NCBI GenBank assembly: GCA_002786065.1
Contig: NHNY01000011.1
Location: 1 to 64,000, forward strand
Length of the DNA stretch: 64,000 bases
Source of the DNA: Microcyclospora pomicola
Taxonomy: Eukaryota > Ascomycota > Dothideomycetes > Capnodiales
Reading direction: 5' to 3'
Shown piece by piece: positions 12,201 through 21,882 of the stretch. Every line of letters starts with the position of its first letter. Position 1 is the stretch's first letter. Under the pieces are notes generated by a model. That model did no database searches. It was given only the letters and a program-made list of their open reading frames with translations, and was not told the DNA's origin. Both the position numbers and the translations under genes were made by a program.

Positions 12201-12727
12201 CAGCAAGGCCAAGAGACAGCCAACTTCAGCTACACGAGATAGACTCAACGAGCAGTCTTGAATCGACAAGCAGCGCTGAATCGACCACTAAGCTTGACTC
12301 CAGTAGCCGCAGCGAAACGAGCTTAGCCAGCACAGCAGCAACGTCGATCACAGAAAGCATAGATTGCGCTACCAACAAAGGGGGACCGCCCAGATTTTGG
12401 CACTTTGTCAATCCAAACAGCGTCAATTGGCAAGATCTGGCACCCTCTGTAGCCAATCTGCTTGGTAACGACATTACGCTTGTCAATTTTGAGGCTTGGA
12501 TGGAAGCGCTAACTGCGAGCATCGATGAACATAACGAACGTGATGGCCATTATTTGCCAGCGGCAAAATTGATAGACTTCTTGGGCGAGATTGCGACAGG
12601 CAAGACAACGAGGTCAGCATTTTCCGTGGAAAGAAGTATGCAAGCAAGCGATAAGCTTCGACGTATGAAACCTGTTAGCCTTGAATGGTTCGAGCGCTGG
12701 TGCTATCAGTGGTCTACTCTGGACTGA
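9258..12727 (+). CDS. NRPS-like adenylate-forming reductase, A-T-R (first of two)
   Basis: Proposed exons 9258-9281 and 9335-12727, giving 1138 aa. The adenylation domain (about 20-530) has the A3 loop HTSGSTGEPKP near residue 207, an RGRLDDVIVLSNGEK A8-like motif and the catalytic lysine in a SSKGAVRR context. A carrier domain has the phosphopantetheine serine in GVDS (near 605). The thioester reductase domain has a TGSTGSLG nucleotide-binding motif (near 701) and the SDR tyrosine/lysine in GYAQSK (near 857). Family knowledge: such enzymes activate a carboxylic acid as AMP ester, load it on the carrier and reduce it with NADPH to aldehyde or alcohol. The large exon is open from 9335 but has no ATG near its start, so the 24-nt first exon (two ATGs, MDTAMVDG) and a 53-nt intron are inferred. 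A Ser/Thr-rich insertion lies in the reductase domain at about 976-1016. Substrate unknown. Confidence 0.87.
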
Positions 12728-13657
12728 AGACTGGGTTGCTGCACAGCCTACGGCCAGCGCATACGCTCGTGGCGGCGATATATGCCACGGATGCACGAAG
12801 ACAGCATGAGCACATCTCGACTCGCGTTCAAAAGTAATTTCGTTCAGGTTCGCTCAGGTCGAGAGCAACAAGGGATTGAAACGTGATCGTTGTTTTTTGA
12901 TGAGGTTTCTTGCCGCTCGAGGTGGAGCGCATGCTGTTCGATTGTGAGACCCGATGTAGCGCACGCGTTGTGGCCTTCCACATGTCCTTATCATGACTAT
13001 GAGCTTATTCATTCGTCCAATTGCAGCAACGTGCTTGTGAAGCGAGTGTGATACACGGCTATTGCATTGTTGTGTATTTCACGGTGAGGTAAGCTCAATG
13101 CCCCTTCTTGACGCCTAGGTAGGATCACGTGCAGAAGGTCACCTCTTTTCGTCATTGGCTTCCACTTACACCGACCCTTTGACCATGATTGCCAGCACAT
13201 GAAATCATGGTTGCTGCCCAACTCAGGATTCTCGCTGAACAACAAGCCTATTAACTTATGCCACCTAGCCGCTCGCCGCATCACTCACCTCGACAAATCA
13301 TAATCAGCCAGCTGCAAACCCGGTCAATGCCATGCCAGAGGCTGCCCTGACACTTAGGCGCCCGCGTTGGCAGCCGTTGTGTCTGCGCCTACGAATTTAC
13401 GTCAGCTGAGTGCACCGCAACATTCACCAACCAGTCGACCAGTCTCGAGTGCAACGACACGCATTTGACAAGGCTTGAGGCTTAGGTTGGTTGGCCGTTG
13501 TCCTTCCAGCTCATCAGTGAGATCAAGTCCATTGTTCGTGGCTTGTGCCTCGTCTTGCTGTATATTCTCTTTTACCAGTGGACACCCACCATAGAGTCGA
13601 GCTTTCCTGGAAAATATCGAAGGTCTGTTCTTGCAGTATTGATTGGGGTTCGGTGAA
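12728..13657. other. Intergenic, no gene seen
   Basis: This 930-bp stretch holds only short open frames without recognisable features on either strand. It presumably contains the terminator of the reductase and the promoter of the next gene. Confidence 0.5.
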
Positions 13658-14965
13658 ATGGCTGCTATTGGACAAACAATCACAATCGTAAACAACTCTG
13701 GCAAGATTGTCAGTTCGTCGAAACATATAGTGAATGTGTTCAAGGAAGCGAAAAGCGCATACAACGAGAAGAAGGCAGAGATCAGGGCCGACAGAAGAGA
13801 AAGGCAGGAGCTGAAGGACGGGGAGCGCAAAGCACGGAGAGATCTGGAAGCGTTGAATCTGGAAGAGCATGACGATGCCGTGTCGAGGACAAGTTCACGG
13901 CGGAGCTCAAGAAGAGGTTCAGGTAGTAGACGCACAACAACCAAAACAAAGGGATCAAGTCGTCCCCCAATCGAACGAGGAGTATCGGACAGCTTCTACA
14001 CGAACGCTGGCCGACTTCAGAAAGCAGCCCCGTCCCCTCTAAGACATGAGTCGCCGCGGACCCACCATGATGACGACGAGCCACGGATCGGTGAGCTGAG
14101 CCGCCGGCATACTGATGGCATGTACTTGCAGAAGCAGCCATCTCGGCCATTTTCAAGACGCCGTGCCAGCTACGACGACATTGATATGGACCTTGCCTAT
14201 GGCGAACTACCACCCCCTCTTCCAGAACGGAAATACGCCGACGAGATCGAGCTTCGCGCGAAGATGTCGAGTCTACAAACGATGCTCGATGAGCTGAACT
14301 GTGTGCAGCATTCTGCCATAGCCATGATCGAGAACCTCCAAAAGAACCCAGAGGCTCTCGCAGCGGTGGCACTCACGTTAGGAGAGATTAGCAATATCGC
14401 CGCTAAGCTGGCGCCAGGCGCTCTGATGTCTATGAAAGGGGTCTTTCCGACCATCATTGCATTACTGTGTTCCCCGCAGTTTGCGATAGCGGCTGGTGTT
14501 GGCGTAGGTGTGACCATCATCGCATTCGGTGGCTACAAGATCGTCAAGAAGATCCAAGCGCGTAAAGCACTTGAAGAGGGCCTGGTATATGGTCCCAGCG
14601 TACGTCCAGTACTTCCAGCGCCGGACGACAAGAGCCTCGAGATGGATGAGCTTCGAGAATTGAGTCGCGTCGAGCAATGGCGCCGTGGTGTCGCTGATAC
14701 TGAGCTCGAGAGCCCAGGCACCAGCGTGGAAGGAGAATTCGCGACCCCTGAGGCTACGAGGACTTTGATCGAAGAGGGTCGCTTGACAGAGGCTGATCTG
14801 AAATCTACCGTTTCTTCCAAGTCGAGAAAAGTGAAAAAGTCAGCTAAAACTGATGCTGGAAGCTCAAGTGATAGAAAGACCAAAGCGTCGTCCTCGAGGA
14901 CGAAAGTCAAAGGCACCAAGAAGGAGCCTAGTGGGTTAAGGATGTTATTCAAGACACACGCTTGA
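13658..14965 (+). CDS. Uncharacterised fungal protein with a C-terminal-half hydrophobic segment
   Basis: 435 aa from the first ATG (13658). I do not recognise a named family. The N-terminal 65 residues are a charged, probably coiled helix (MAAIGQTITIVNNSGKIV followed by KEAKSAYNEKKAEIRADRRERQ). The next 110 residues are Ser/Arg-rich and disordered (for example SSRRSSRRGSGSRR). A folded part around 190-310 contains a predicted helix pair ending in a Gly-rich hydrophobic stretch (FAIAAGVGVGVTIIAFGGYKI, near 275-295) that could cross or associate with a membrane. The tail is Lys/Ser-rich and basic. It has the look of a conserved ascomycete structural or membrane-associated protein, with nothing linking it to the biosynthetic genes. 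Confidence 0.75.
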   Translation: MAAIGQTITIVNNSGKIVSSSKHIVNVFKEAKSAYNEKKAEIRADRRERQELKDGERKARRDLEALNLEEHDDAVSRTSSRRSSRRGSGSRRTTTKTKGSSRPPIERGVSDSFYTNAGRLQKAAPSPLRHESPRTHHDDDEPRIGELSRRHTDGMYLQKQPSRPFSRRRASYDDIDMDLAYGELPPPLPERKYADEIELRAKMSSLQTMLDELNCVQHSAIAMIENLQKNPEALAAVALTLGEISNIAAKLAPGALMSMKGVFPTIIALLCSPQFAIAAGVGVGVTIIAFGGYKIVKKIQARKALEEGLVYGPSVRPVLPAPDDKSLEMDELRELSRVEQWRRGVADTELESPGTSVEGEFATPEATRTLIEEGRLTEADLKSTVSSKSRKVKKSAKTDAGSSSDRKTKASSSRTKVKGTKKEPSGLRMLFKTHA

Positions 14966-15659
14966 CCATTGGTGCCTGTTACAACATCTAACGTCGCTCG
15001 TTGCAGCGCTCGAGCAAGGTTCTGATCCGCATAATACACACCTAAACAACATAAGTCGCATAATGATTCTCACGTGTTTCTCAGATATGGCTGGCAACAG
15101 CTCGACCAGTGCGGCTCAAAAGATAACGATCAGAAAGAAGTTGCTTGAAGTGGGGTTTTCTGGCCATGAGTGAGGTTTCATTGTGTCCATGACTACAGAC
15201 ATGCTCTATACTTCCGATTGAAGAATGCTAGACAGGTGATCTTGCGTGTTGGATTTTGCTGCTTAGATCTCTCCTTGAATACAGTGGACAGGCATATATG
15301 TCAAAGCCAGCGCGAGTACAGCTTCAAGTCCAGCTATGCGCGACTGAGCATAACACAGGTTCAACATAGCATATATAAAGCAAAAGCACACACTTCCGAG
15401 GCAACGAAGGCAAGAGATGGTAAATGGCCACGAAGGATTATTACGTCCAGATCGGCCGCTCGAGCATAAGCCTCATAGGCGCGTTGAAACATGTATCCGA
15501 TACGGGTAGTAATGAAAGGGCCGGATCCGACCGACCCCTCCAAGAGCTCACCCCACTAAACGCGTGCATGGTGCCCACCATGCTCCTCAATGCGACCATT
15601 AGAAAACAAACGTTTGTATATCTTCGCTTTTTCGCCCATCACAAGGACTCGCGAACACA
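14966..15659. other. Intergenic, no gene seen
   Basis: About 690 bp between two plus-strand genes. Short frames on both strands have no coding signature. The 3' part should contain the ureG promoter. Confidence 0.45.
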
Positions 15660-16502
15660 ATGGCACACTCTCACGATGGACATGCTCACGACCACTCGCA
15701 AGCAGCCATTGATCATGGGCATACCCACGAGATCCTCGATGGGCCTGGGTCGTTCCTCGGCCGTGAGATGCCTATTGTCGAAGGACGAGACTTCCGCGAA
15801 CGAGCATTCACGGTCGGTATAGGTGGGTATGTCACCTTTTGAACAATGACCGCAGAGTTTCGCCGAAGTAGTGAATCCCATAGCTGACGGTGTTCAACGC
15901 CTTCCAGCCCCGTCGGCTCTGGCAAAACCGCATTGATGCTAGCTCTCTGCCTTGCCCTGCGCGACAAATATGCCATCGCGGCCGTCACGAATGATATCTT
16001 CACACGCGAAGACTGCGAGTTCCTGACTCGACACAAGGCACTCCCCGCCGAGCGCATCCGGGCGATCGAGACGGGCGGTTGCCCCCATGCCGCCGTGCGA
16101 GAAGACATCTCCGCCAATCTTGCTGCATTGACCGACCTCCACCGCGAGTTCGACACCGAGATCCTCTTGATCGAGAGTGGAGGCGACAACCTAGCGGCGA
16201 ACTACTCGCGCGAGCTGGCCGACTTCATCATCTACGTGATCGATGTGAGCGGAGGAGACAAGATTCCGCGAAAAGGCGGCCCGGGCATCACACAGAGCGA
16301 CTTGTTGGTGGTGAATAAGACCGATCTGGCGGAGATTGTCGGCGCGGACCTGGGAGTCATGGAGAGGGATGCGAGGAAGATGAGAGAGGATGGCCCGACG
16401 ATCTTTGCACAGGTCAAGAATGATAAGGGTGTCGACAGGATCGTGGACCTGATCTTGAGTGGGTGGAGGTCCTGTGGTGCTGATAGAAAAGCCGCTAAGT
16501 GA
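15660..16502 (+). CDS. ureG: Urease accessory GTPase UreG
   Basis: Exons 15660-15826 and 15908-16502 (81-nt intron, GTATGT donor) give 253 aa. The His-rich N-terminus ([13 protein letters not shown]...HGHTH) is a metal-binding extension common in UreG. The intron falls inside the P-loop, which reads [12 protein letters not shown] once spliced. Further family motifs are visible: [13 protein letters not shown], the metal-binding CPH in [27 protein letters not shown] and NKTDLAE. UreG is a SIMIBI-class GTPase that, with UreF and UreD/H, delivers nickel to urease in the cytosol. The urease subunit gene is not in the window. The gene lies between secondary-metabolism genes but is a housekeeping gene of nitrogen metabolism. 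Confidence 0.96.
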
Positions 16503-17147
16503 GGAGGTATTGATGGAACCATGAAGGAACATATCACTATGAGTATGAAGATGATACCTCTATGTTGATGTCTCCACGCTGCCCGGTGTCTTGTCTTGAG
16601 TGGGAGGTGTGATGCTGTCGAATTTCGAATGCTTCCTGCCTACATACCTACATTCCGCATAGGCTGTAAGCGGCAGGGCCGGTGATAGAGCATGCTTCGC
16701 ATCTGGAGCATAAGAAAAGAGCTGCTTGCGACCATCCGGGACATTCTCCTACATATCTTCTGGTATTCTTCAAGAATTTCCTGCCACGGCTTCTTGTGCT
16801 TGGTGTAGATGCGCAAGATGTCGACATCAAGTCGTCGTTTGATGATCCGGTAGCCGAATGAATATGTGTTTTGCTTGACGACCACACCCCAGTCTTGCGC
16901 TGGGTTCCAGGTGATACCGGTCATATAGCCTGCCAGAGCTCACGGCAATCAATTCAAGCTTCAAACTATTTCGAACATCGTAACTTGGCGGTACGTTGAA
17001 CAGCATTCTAGGTTGTGCCTTACCATAGCTCCGTCTCTCATGGTGTGAAACAATCTGAGATTTAATCTCGCTTCAAATAAGACTCGCTGGCCTCATCGCT
17101 CAAAAGCTGGTCATTCAAATATCCACAGCATCGCCGGCAGCAAGCTC
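16503..17147. other. Convergent intergenic region
   Basis: About 645 bp between the 3' ends of ureG and the DUF1640 gene. A 94-codon minus-strand frame (16640-16924, starting MTGITWNPAQDWGVVVKQN) has plausible protein-like composition. It lacks any recognisable domain, and no splice that would extend it was found. I do not call it a gene. Confidence 0.4.
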
Positions 17148-18467
17148 CTAGCCGAGACTGACATAGCCGGGATTTTCTCCTTGGTTGACCATGATAGCAC
17201 CGGCACCCACCGGGCCGTTCGGTGGTCTCTCGTCTTCAACGAATTCTGTCTGGGCCGAAGTATCCTTTTGCTTCGCTTTCCGCCTCGCTTGAGCATTCTC
17301 GTCTTTGGCATAGTCACTTTGCAACTTGAGACTGCCCACAACCATGACCACGACGGCACCGAGAGCCATGATCACTCGTCGGGTTGTGACCCATCGCAAA
17401 CCCTCCACTTCTGATCTGGCATCAGCCTGCAGCTCGACAGTGATTTTGTAGTTTAGCTGTTGAAGTTTGGACTCCATGTTCCGTTGTTCGTTGCGTACTG
17501 CCATCTTGCGATCATCGAACATGCCCTTCAACTCATCCTTCATGACGCCGCTCTCTTGGCTCATCCTTTGACCCAGAATGTCGACTTCATGCTGCAACTG
17601 AGCTCGTTCCGTGCGCATCTTCTCCAGCTCTGCTCGTCGCCTTGCCATGACTTCGGTCTTGAGTTCGGCGCATGCAGCTCTGAATAGGTACGTCTCGTTC
17701 TCAACATTACTCTTCGATATCAGAGCATCTCTTGCCAGTTCCATGTTGTCGGCTAGCATCAACCGTACACTTTTCATTATCGTGATCGCCTGCGTCTCAC
17801 TCCAACCCCCTTCCCCCAGCCGTTTCACCAAACCATAAGTATCGAAATGATGAACATGGCGACGCGCTTCAATGTGAGGCGCTTTGTGTATCGGAGGCGC
17901 ATGCTCATCTATCATGGAGTCTTCAACGGCGACCCGATCCTGCTCAGCTTCGCTCTCTGCCTTGTCTTGACGCTGCTTCGTTGCTGGATCTTGCACGGCA
18001 TCAAGAATGGTTTCCATAGGCTTAGCCTCCGGTGGTGTTGGCGCCTTAGGTGGCTGCTCAGGAACACCGTCTGAAGTATCTAATGCTGGAGAGCCATTGG
18101 TAGCAGCTGCCGCGGGTTGCGTATCTACGGTGGCTGGCTGCCGTTTCTGAACGTCTGCTCCATCGCCCTTGATTTCGTCCTCGCCGTCTTTCTGGAGCTT
18201 CTCGCCAATCTTAGGCAGTGCCGTTTGCTCGTCAGTGGCCTTCGTAGCCGATTTCTTGATTTTACTTCCACCCTGGCGAGGCGGAGGCTGGTTTGCGGAT
18301 CCATAGCGCTGTGGCAATCCTTCGTGCTGTCTTCGGGACGTGGGGGCATGGAATGCTTGAATTCGTGAAGCTGCCCTTGCGCATCTTGTCGACGTATGCG
18401 AAATCTCTGCCAAACGAGCCAAGGATGGCCACAGGAACGGTAGACGAGGTACCGCCATAGCCTGCAT
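17148..18467 (-). CDS. DUF1640 (CCDC90/MCUR1-like) mitochondrial inner-membrane protein
   Basis: The frame opens at 18560, but the first 31 residues look non-coding. The ATG at 18467 (or 18458) yields a typical basic mitochondrial presequence (MQAMAVPRLPFLWPSLARLA), giving about 439 aa. A disordered Pro/Ala/Lys-rich linker follows. The DUF1640 core begins HHFDTYGLVKRLGEGGWSE and continues as a long coiled coil rich in Glu/Arg/Gln. A transmembrane helix (VIMALGAVVVMVVGSL) and a short tail end the protein. Family members anchor coiled coils in the inner mitochondrial membrane and have been linked to calcium uniporter regulation or respiratory-complex assembly. The exact role in fungi is unclear. 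It is divergent from the Rqt4 homologue across about 430 bp. Confidence 0.85.
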   Translation of the reverse strand: MQAMAVPRLPFLWPSLARLAEISHTSTRCARAASRIQAFHAPTSRRQHEGLPQRYGSANQPPPRQGGSKIKKSATKATDEQTALPKIGEKLQKDGEDEIKGDGADVQKRQPATVDTQPAAAATNGSPALDTSDGVPEQPPKAPTPPEAKPMETILDAVQDPATKQRQDKAESEAEQDRVAVEDSMIDEHAPPIHKAPHIEARRHVHHFDTYGLVKRLGEGGWSETQAITIMKSVRLMLADNMELARDALISKSNVENETYLFRAACAELKTEVMARRRAELEKMRTERAQLQHEVDILGQRMSQESGVMKDELKGMFDDRKMAVRNEQRNMESKLQQLNYKITVELQADARSEVEGLRWVTTRRVIMALGAVVVMVVGSLKLQSDYAKDENAQARRKAKQKDTSAQTEFVEDERPPNGPVGAGAIMVNQGENPGYVSLG

Positions 18468-18896
18468 CGATGGCGGAAGTGGAATATATTTTAGATTGAT
18501 CTCAGGGTAAGGTATAGCTTGGAGGTGATAATAATGTTGGCAATCACATGCCAGAAACATATTTGATGCCTGAGGCAGCAGCTCTCAAGAACGATTGCGG
18601 TCCGTCTTCACATACAGGATCCAGCTCGATGATGAACACCACGCGCTGTGACCGGCTTCCGTCTCATCTCGAGGCCCAAAAGAACTATAGTCGAGATTCT
18701 TGATTTTCATTTGGTTTCTTGCATTGATGCTAGTAAGTGCTGTACACCGTAGTGAGCGAGCAGAAGCGCACTTGCAATCCATCACCACCAACCACCAGTT
18801 CGCCTATCTCCATGACCTCTACATTCTCTTAATTACTTTGTAACCCTACAGAAGAGAGCTTTCGGAAGACGCGCAGATACAAACATCCTGGGCAGT
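18468..18896. promoter_or_regulatory. Bidirectional promoter region (DUF1640 gene / Rqt4 homologue)
   Basis: About 430 bp between two head-to-head genes must carry both promoters and 5' leaders. No specific regulatory motif was identified. Confidence 0.45.
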
Positions 18897-20603
18897 ATGG
18901 CACAACAGTTGGAGCAATGGGCTTTACCACGACTACAACAATTACTTCCTCTCGATGACGACAGTCTCCGACAGATCATTCAATACACAGAAACACTGTC
19001 CAAAGATGCGGCCGCAGAGCACCTCTCCAACATCCTTGGTGAAGAGCCACGGGTAGTCGAGTTTATCTCGGGCTTCAACTTACGACGTCAAAATGCACCA
19101 GCAGCAATCCGACCAGTACCTGCAAATGCTACGCAAGAACGGCCTGGTGCGAGGACCTTAGAAGCTCCAAGAGGCGGTGCAAGAGGTGGACGAGGAGGCA
19201 AGAAGAAGGCCAACATACACGCTCTTCCTGCTAGGCAAGTCGAGGGCTTGGGCGATGCGGGTGGAGCTGTGTATCGTAAGCACGATGAACAAGACTACAT
19301 GCCACAATCCTCTCGAGCTCGGCAAACACACAGGGAGCATGTCGCTGAATCTCTTGCTCTCAAAGGGAGACAACCAGATGCTACACAGATGCCGCTCATC
19401 ACTGATAGCGCGACCCCGACGAACAAGCCCATCACGTCTAAGGCGCCGCCATCTGCTGCCGGAGCCTTGATCTCCGATGCACTTGCGCCACGAAAGTCTA
19501 GCCAATCTTCGAAATCATCTTCAGCCACGCCGAAAACCAAGGTAAACATCTCTGGTGGAATGGCCATGCACGGCGCATCTACCGCACTTTCCGACCTGGA
19601 TTCTGCAATCCGCAGTCTTGAGGTCCAGACCAATCCCTCATTGTCGGCCACTTCTGATGTTGACGATAAAAAGCGACAATGTAATTGTATGGCAACAAGA
19701 CATCCGCTGCTTGATATTGCACCCAACTGCCTGAACTGTGGGAAAGTCATCTGTATCAAGCAAGGCCTCGGACCTTGTACCTTTTGTGGCAGTGCGCTCT
19801 TGACGCCTGACGAGATTAGTAAAGTCCTTCGTGTGCTAAAAGAAGAACGAGGCGAGGAAAAACAAAAGGTCAATAACGCAGCGCACAAACGTGCAGATGT
19901 GTCTCATGGTAAAGCACGCGCGTTGACAGGAAGAGACTTTCTCGCGCAAGCATCCGGTTCCGCTCGCCCATCACCCCTGTCCTCGGCAGCTGGTACGCCG
20001 CCAGGTTCAGACGATGAAGCTGCTGGTAAAGCCAAAGCGCACAGGGACAAGTTGCTCACCTTTCAAGCAAACAATGCTCGACGAACGCAGGTCCATGACG
20101 AGGCAGCAGATTTTGATGTGCCTGTTTCCGGAACAAACATGTGGGCATCGCCATCCGAGCGAGCTCAGCAGCTTAAAAAGCAGCAAAAGATGTTACGGGA
20201 GATGGAGTGGAATGCACGACCAGACTACGAAAAGCGCAGAGTTGTAGCGTCTATTGATGTGAAGGGCGGTAAGATTGTGCGGAGAATGGCTGAAGTGGAG
20301 AGGCCCGACTTCTTCGCTACAGAGGATGAGGATGTCGTTGACCATCAACCGCCGCCTCTGGACAAAGCGGCTACCCAAGGCGCTTTCAGCAATAACCCAC
20401 TTGCAGCTGGGCTCATTCGCCCGAAAGCTAGGGAGACTTCGGGCAAGGGCAAGGAGAACCACGCAGAAATGGATAGGAAAACATGGCGACGGGTGCAAAT
20501 GGACGAAGACGACAACGAGGGTTGGATCCTTGACGGTGGCATATATGGTGGAATAGTGCCGGAGGACCGAGTTCTGGGGGCCGAAGAGCCGGCATGCGGT
20601 TGA
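18897..20603 (+). CDS. ASC-1/TRIP4-type zinc-finger protein, Rqt4 homologue
   Basis: 568 aa, single exon. The N-terminal 60 residues (LPLDDDSLRQIIQYTETL...FISGFNLRR) form the CUE-like helical bundle of this family. The diagnostic C2HC5 zinc finger spans about 260-305 (CNCMATRHPLLDIAPNCLNC followed by GKVICIKQGLGPCTFCGS). The rest is disordered and charged, with a conserved WNARPDYEKRR segment near 440 and an AEVERPDFF motif near 465. Human TRIP4/ASC-1 and yeast Rqt4 belong to the complex (with Slh1/ASCC3 and Cue3/ASCC2) that splits collided ribosomes in ribosome-associated quality control. By homology this protein acts in the cytosol in that complex. It is a housekeeping gene. Confidence 0.9.
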   Translation: MAQQLEQWALPRLQQLLPLDDDSLRQIIQYTETLSKDAAAEHLSNILGEEPRVVEFISGFNLRRQNAPAAIRPVPANATQERPGARTLEAPRGGARGGRGGKKKANIHALPARQVEGLGDAGGAVYRKHDEQDYMPQSSRARQTHREHVAESLALKGRQPDATQMPLITDSATPTNKPITSKAPPSAAGALISDALAPRKSSQSSKSSSATPKTKVNISGGMAMHGASTALSDLDSAIRSLEVQTNPSLSATSDVDDKKRQCNCMATRHPLLDIAPNCLNCGKVICIKQGLGPCTFCGSALLTPDEISKVLRVLKEERGEEKQKVNNAAHKRADVSHGKARALTGRDFLAQASGSARPSPLSSAAGTPPGSDDEAAGKAKAHRDKLLTFQANNARRTQVHDEAADFDVPVSGTNMWASPSERAQQLKKQQKMLREMEWNARPDYEKRRVVASIDVKGGKIVRRMAEVERPDFFATEDEDVVDHQPPPLDKAATQGAFSNNPLAAGLIRPKARETSGKGKENHAEMDRKTWRRVQMDEDDNEGWILDGGIYGGIVPEDRVLGAEEPACG

Positions 20604-20763
20604 TATAGCATGAGCAGAATCAATGACAGTCAACCGTGAATCAGTGGGCCCTCCATATGTGATAGCAGTAAACTCGATAGTGTGACAAAGTCATCGCGAA
20701 TATGCTCTCATCAGTCGGGAGAAATCATGTTCATGGCACTACATCCCTCGTTTCGCATCACGG

Positions 20764-21540
20764 CTATGATCCACGCCTACCCTTCGCGATGAAGACCTTC
20801 ATCAGCCTCGTCTCTCCCTCCTTGCGCACAAATTCGAGCGGCTCTTCAAGCACATCAAACTCGAACCCCTCCAGCCCAGCATCGAGCATAAGCTTCTGCA
20901 TCGCTTCCCTCGAAAACCCATGATGCTTGATAGTCGACTGCATCTCCGTCGGGACATGATCCGGCTGAAACGGCAGAATATCAACAATGACCAGCGTCCC
21001 CGTCCCCGGCTTCAGCGTCGCCGCGAGGTTCCTTACCGCCAACTCCGGGTGCTCGAAGTGATGGAAACCGACCAACACCGCGGCGACGTCGAAGTCTCGC
21101 CACGCGGGCGCCGTGCACCCCTCCGGCAGCTGCGCGGTGCAGAAGTCGCCGACGACCGCGTGCACCTGCTCCTCCGCCATCCCGGCCGCGCGCGCGGTCT
21201 CGTTGAACGTGCTGACCATGTTGGCGCTCAGGTCAATGCCGCGCACGCTCGTCACGTAGGGTCCGAGGGCGCGAGTCGCGGTGCCGGTGCCGCAGGCATA
21301 GTCTAGGAGCTTCACGGTCTTGGATGAGTTGGAGGCTGTCGGGTCGACCCAGTCGATGCCGATCCAGTCCAGGTGGGTTTGCAGGATCTCGGTTAGTTGT
21401 GCGGTGACTTTACGCTGCCATGGCTCGGCGTTGTAGCTGTCGGAGAGGTTGCTGCAGGGTGATGGTCAGCTAGAGGTATTTCGAAGTCCGCATTCATCGT
21501 ACTCAAATGCTTTCCTGTTGGCTTCGGTGAAGGCACTCAT
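20764..21540 (-). CDS. Class I SAM-dependent methyltransferase
   Basis: Exons 21540-21503 and 21451-20764 (51-nt intron with a GCTGAC branch site) give 241 aa beginning MSAFTEANRKAFDNLSDSYN. Motif I is clear (LLDYACGTGTATRAL), the acidic end of strand 2 is GIDLSANMV, motif II/post-motif is VVGDFCTAQLP, and motif III follows in GTLVIVDILPF. A C-terminal segment (HHGFSREAMQKLMLDAGLEGFE) is typical of UbiE/COQ5-like small-molecule methyltransferases. It transfers a methyl group from SAM to an unknown small acceptor. The gene ends 343 bp from the NRPS stop and is on the same strand, so it could be a tailoring enzyme, but family members also occur outside clusters. Confidence 0.88.
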
Positions 21541-21882
21541 GTTGGTGGACTTGAGAGTGTAATATTTGTCGTTAAGTGTTGTTTGTGTGTGGAGTTCATC
21601 GTACATCTCTCACATCCATGAGCGACCTTTTGTAGGGAATGTCCGAGACATGATCGGAAACAAATAGAGGTCGTCGGACACATAGTTCTGTAGAGACAGC
21701 TTGCCTACGCTGATTCACCACACATCGGAGCATTCGACCATTCTTGGAGTATAGTCATTCAAAATATGAACATGGGACAACACCGCAGAATAAGTATCCG
21801 ATGCCTACGTCTACTCGAACGCTGCCCAGTATGCAAAGGCTTTGTCTCTTACAGCACGACCAGCTGAATAATAGTTGAGCGC
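21541..21882. other. Intergenic between methyltransferase start and NRPS stop
   Basis: About 340 bp with no open frame of note. It should hold the methyltransferase promoter and NRPS terminator. Confidence 0.4.

Noticed and set aside
16640-16924. 94-codon minus-strand frame between ureG and the DUF1640 gene
   Set aside because: Composition is protein-like, but there is no domain or family resemblance and no splice connection that extends it.
18465-18560. Upstream ATG of the DUF1640 gene at 18560
   Set aside because: It would add 31 residues without targeting character in front of a good mitochondrial presequence, so the start at 18467 or 18458 is preferred.
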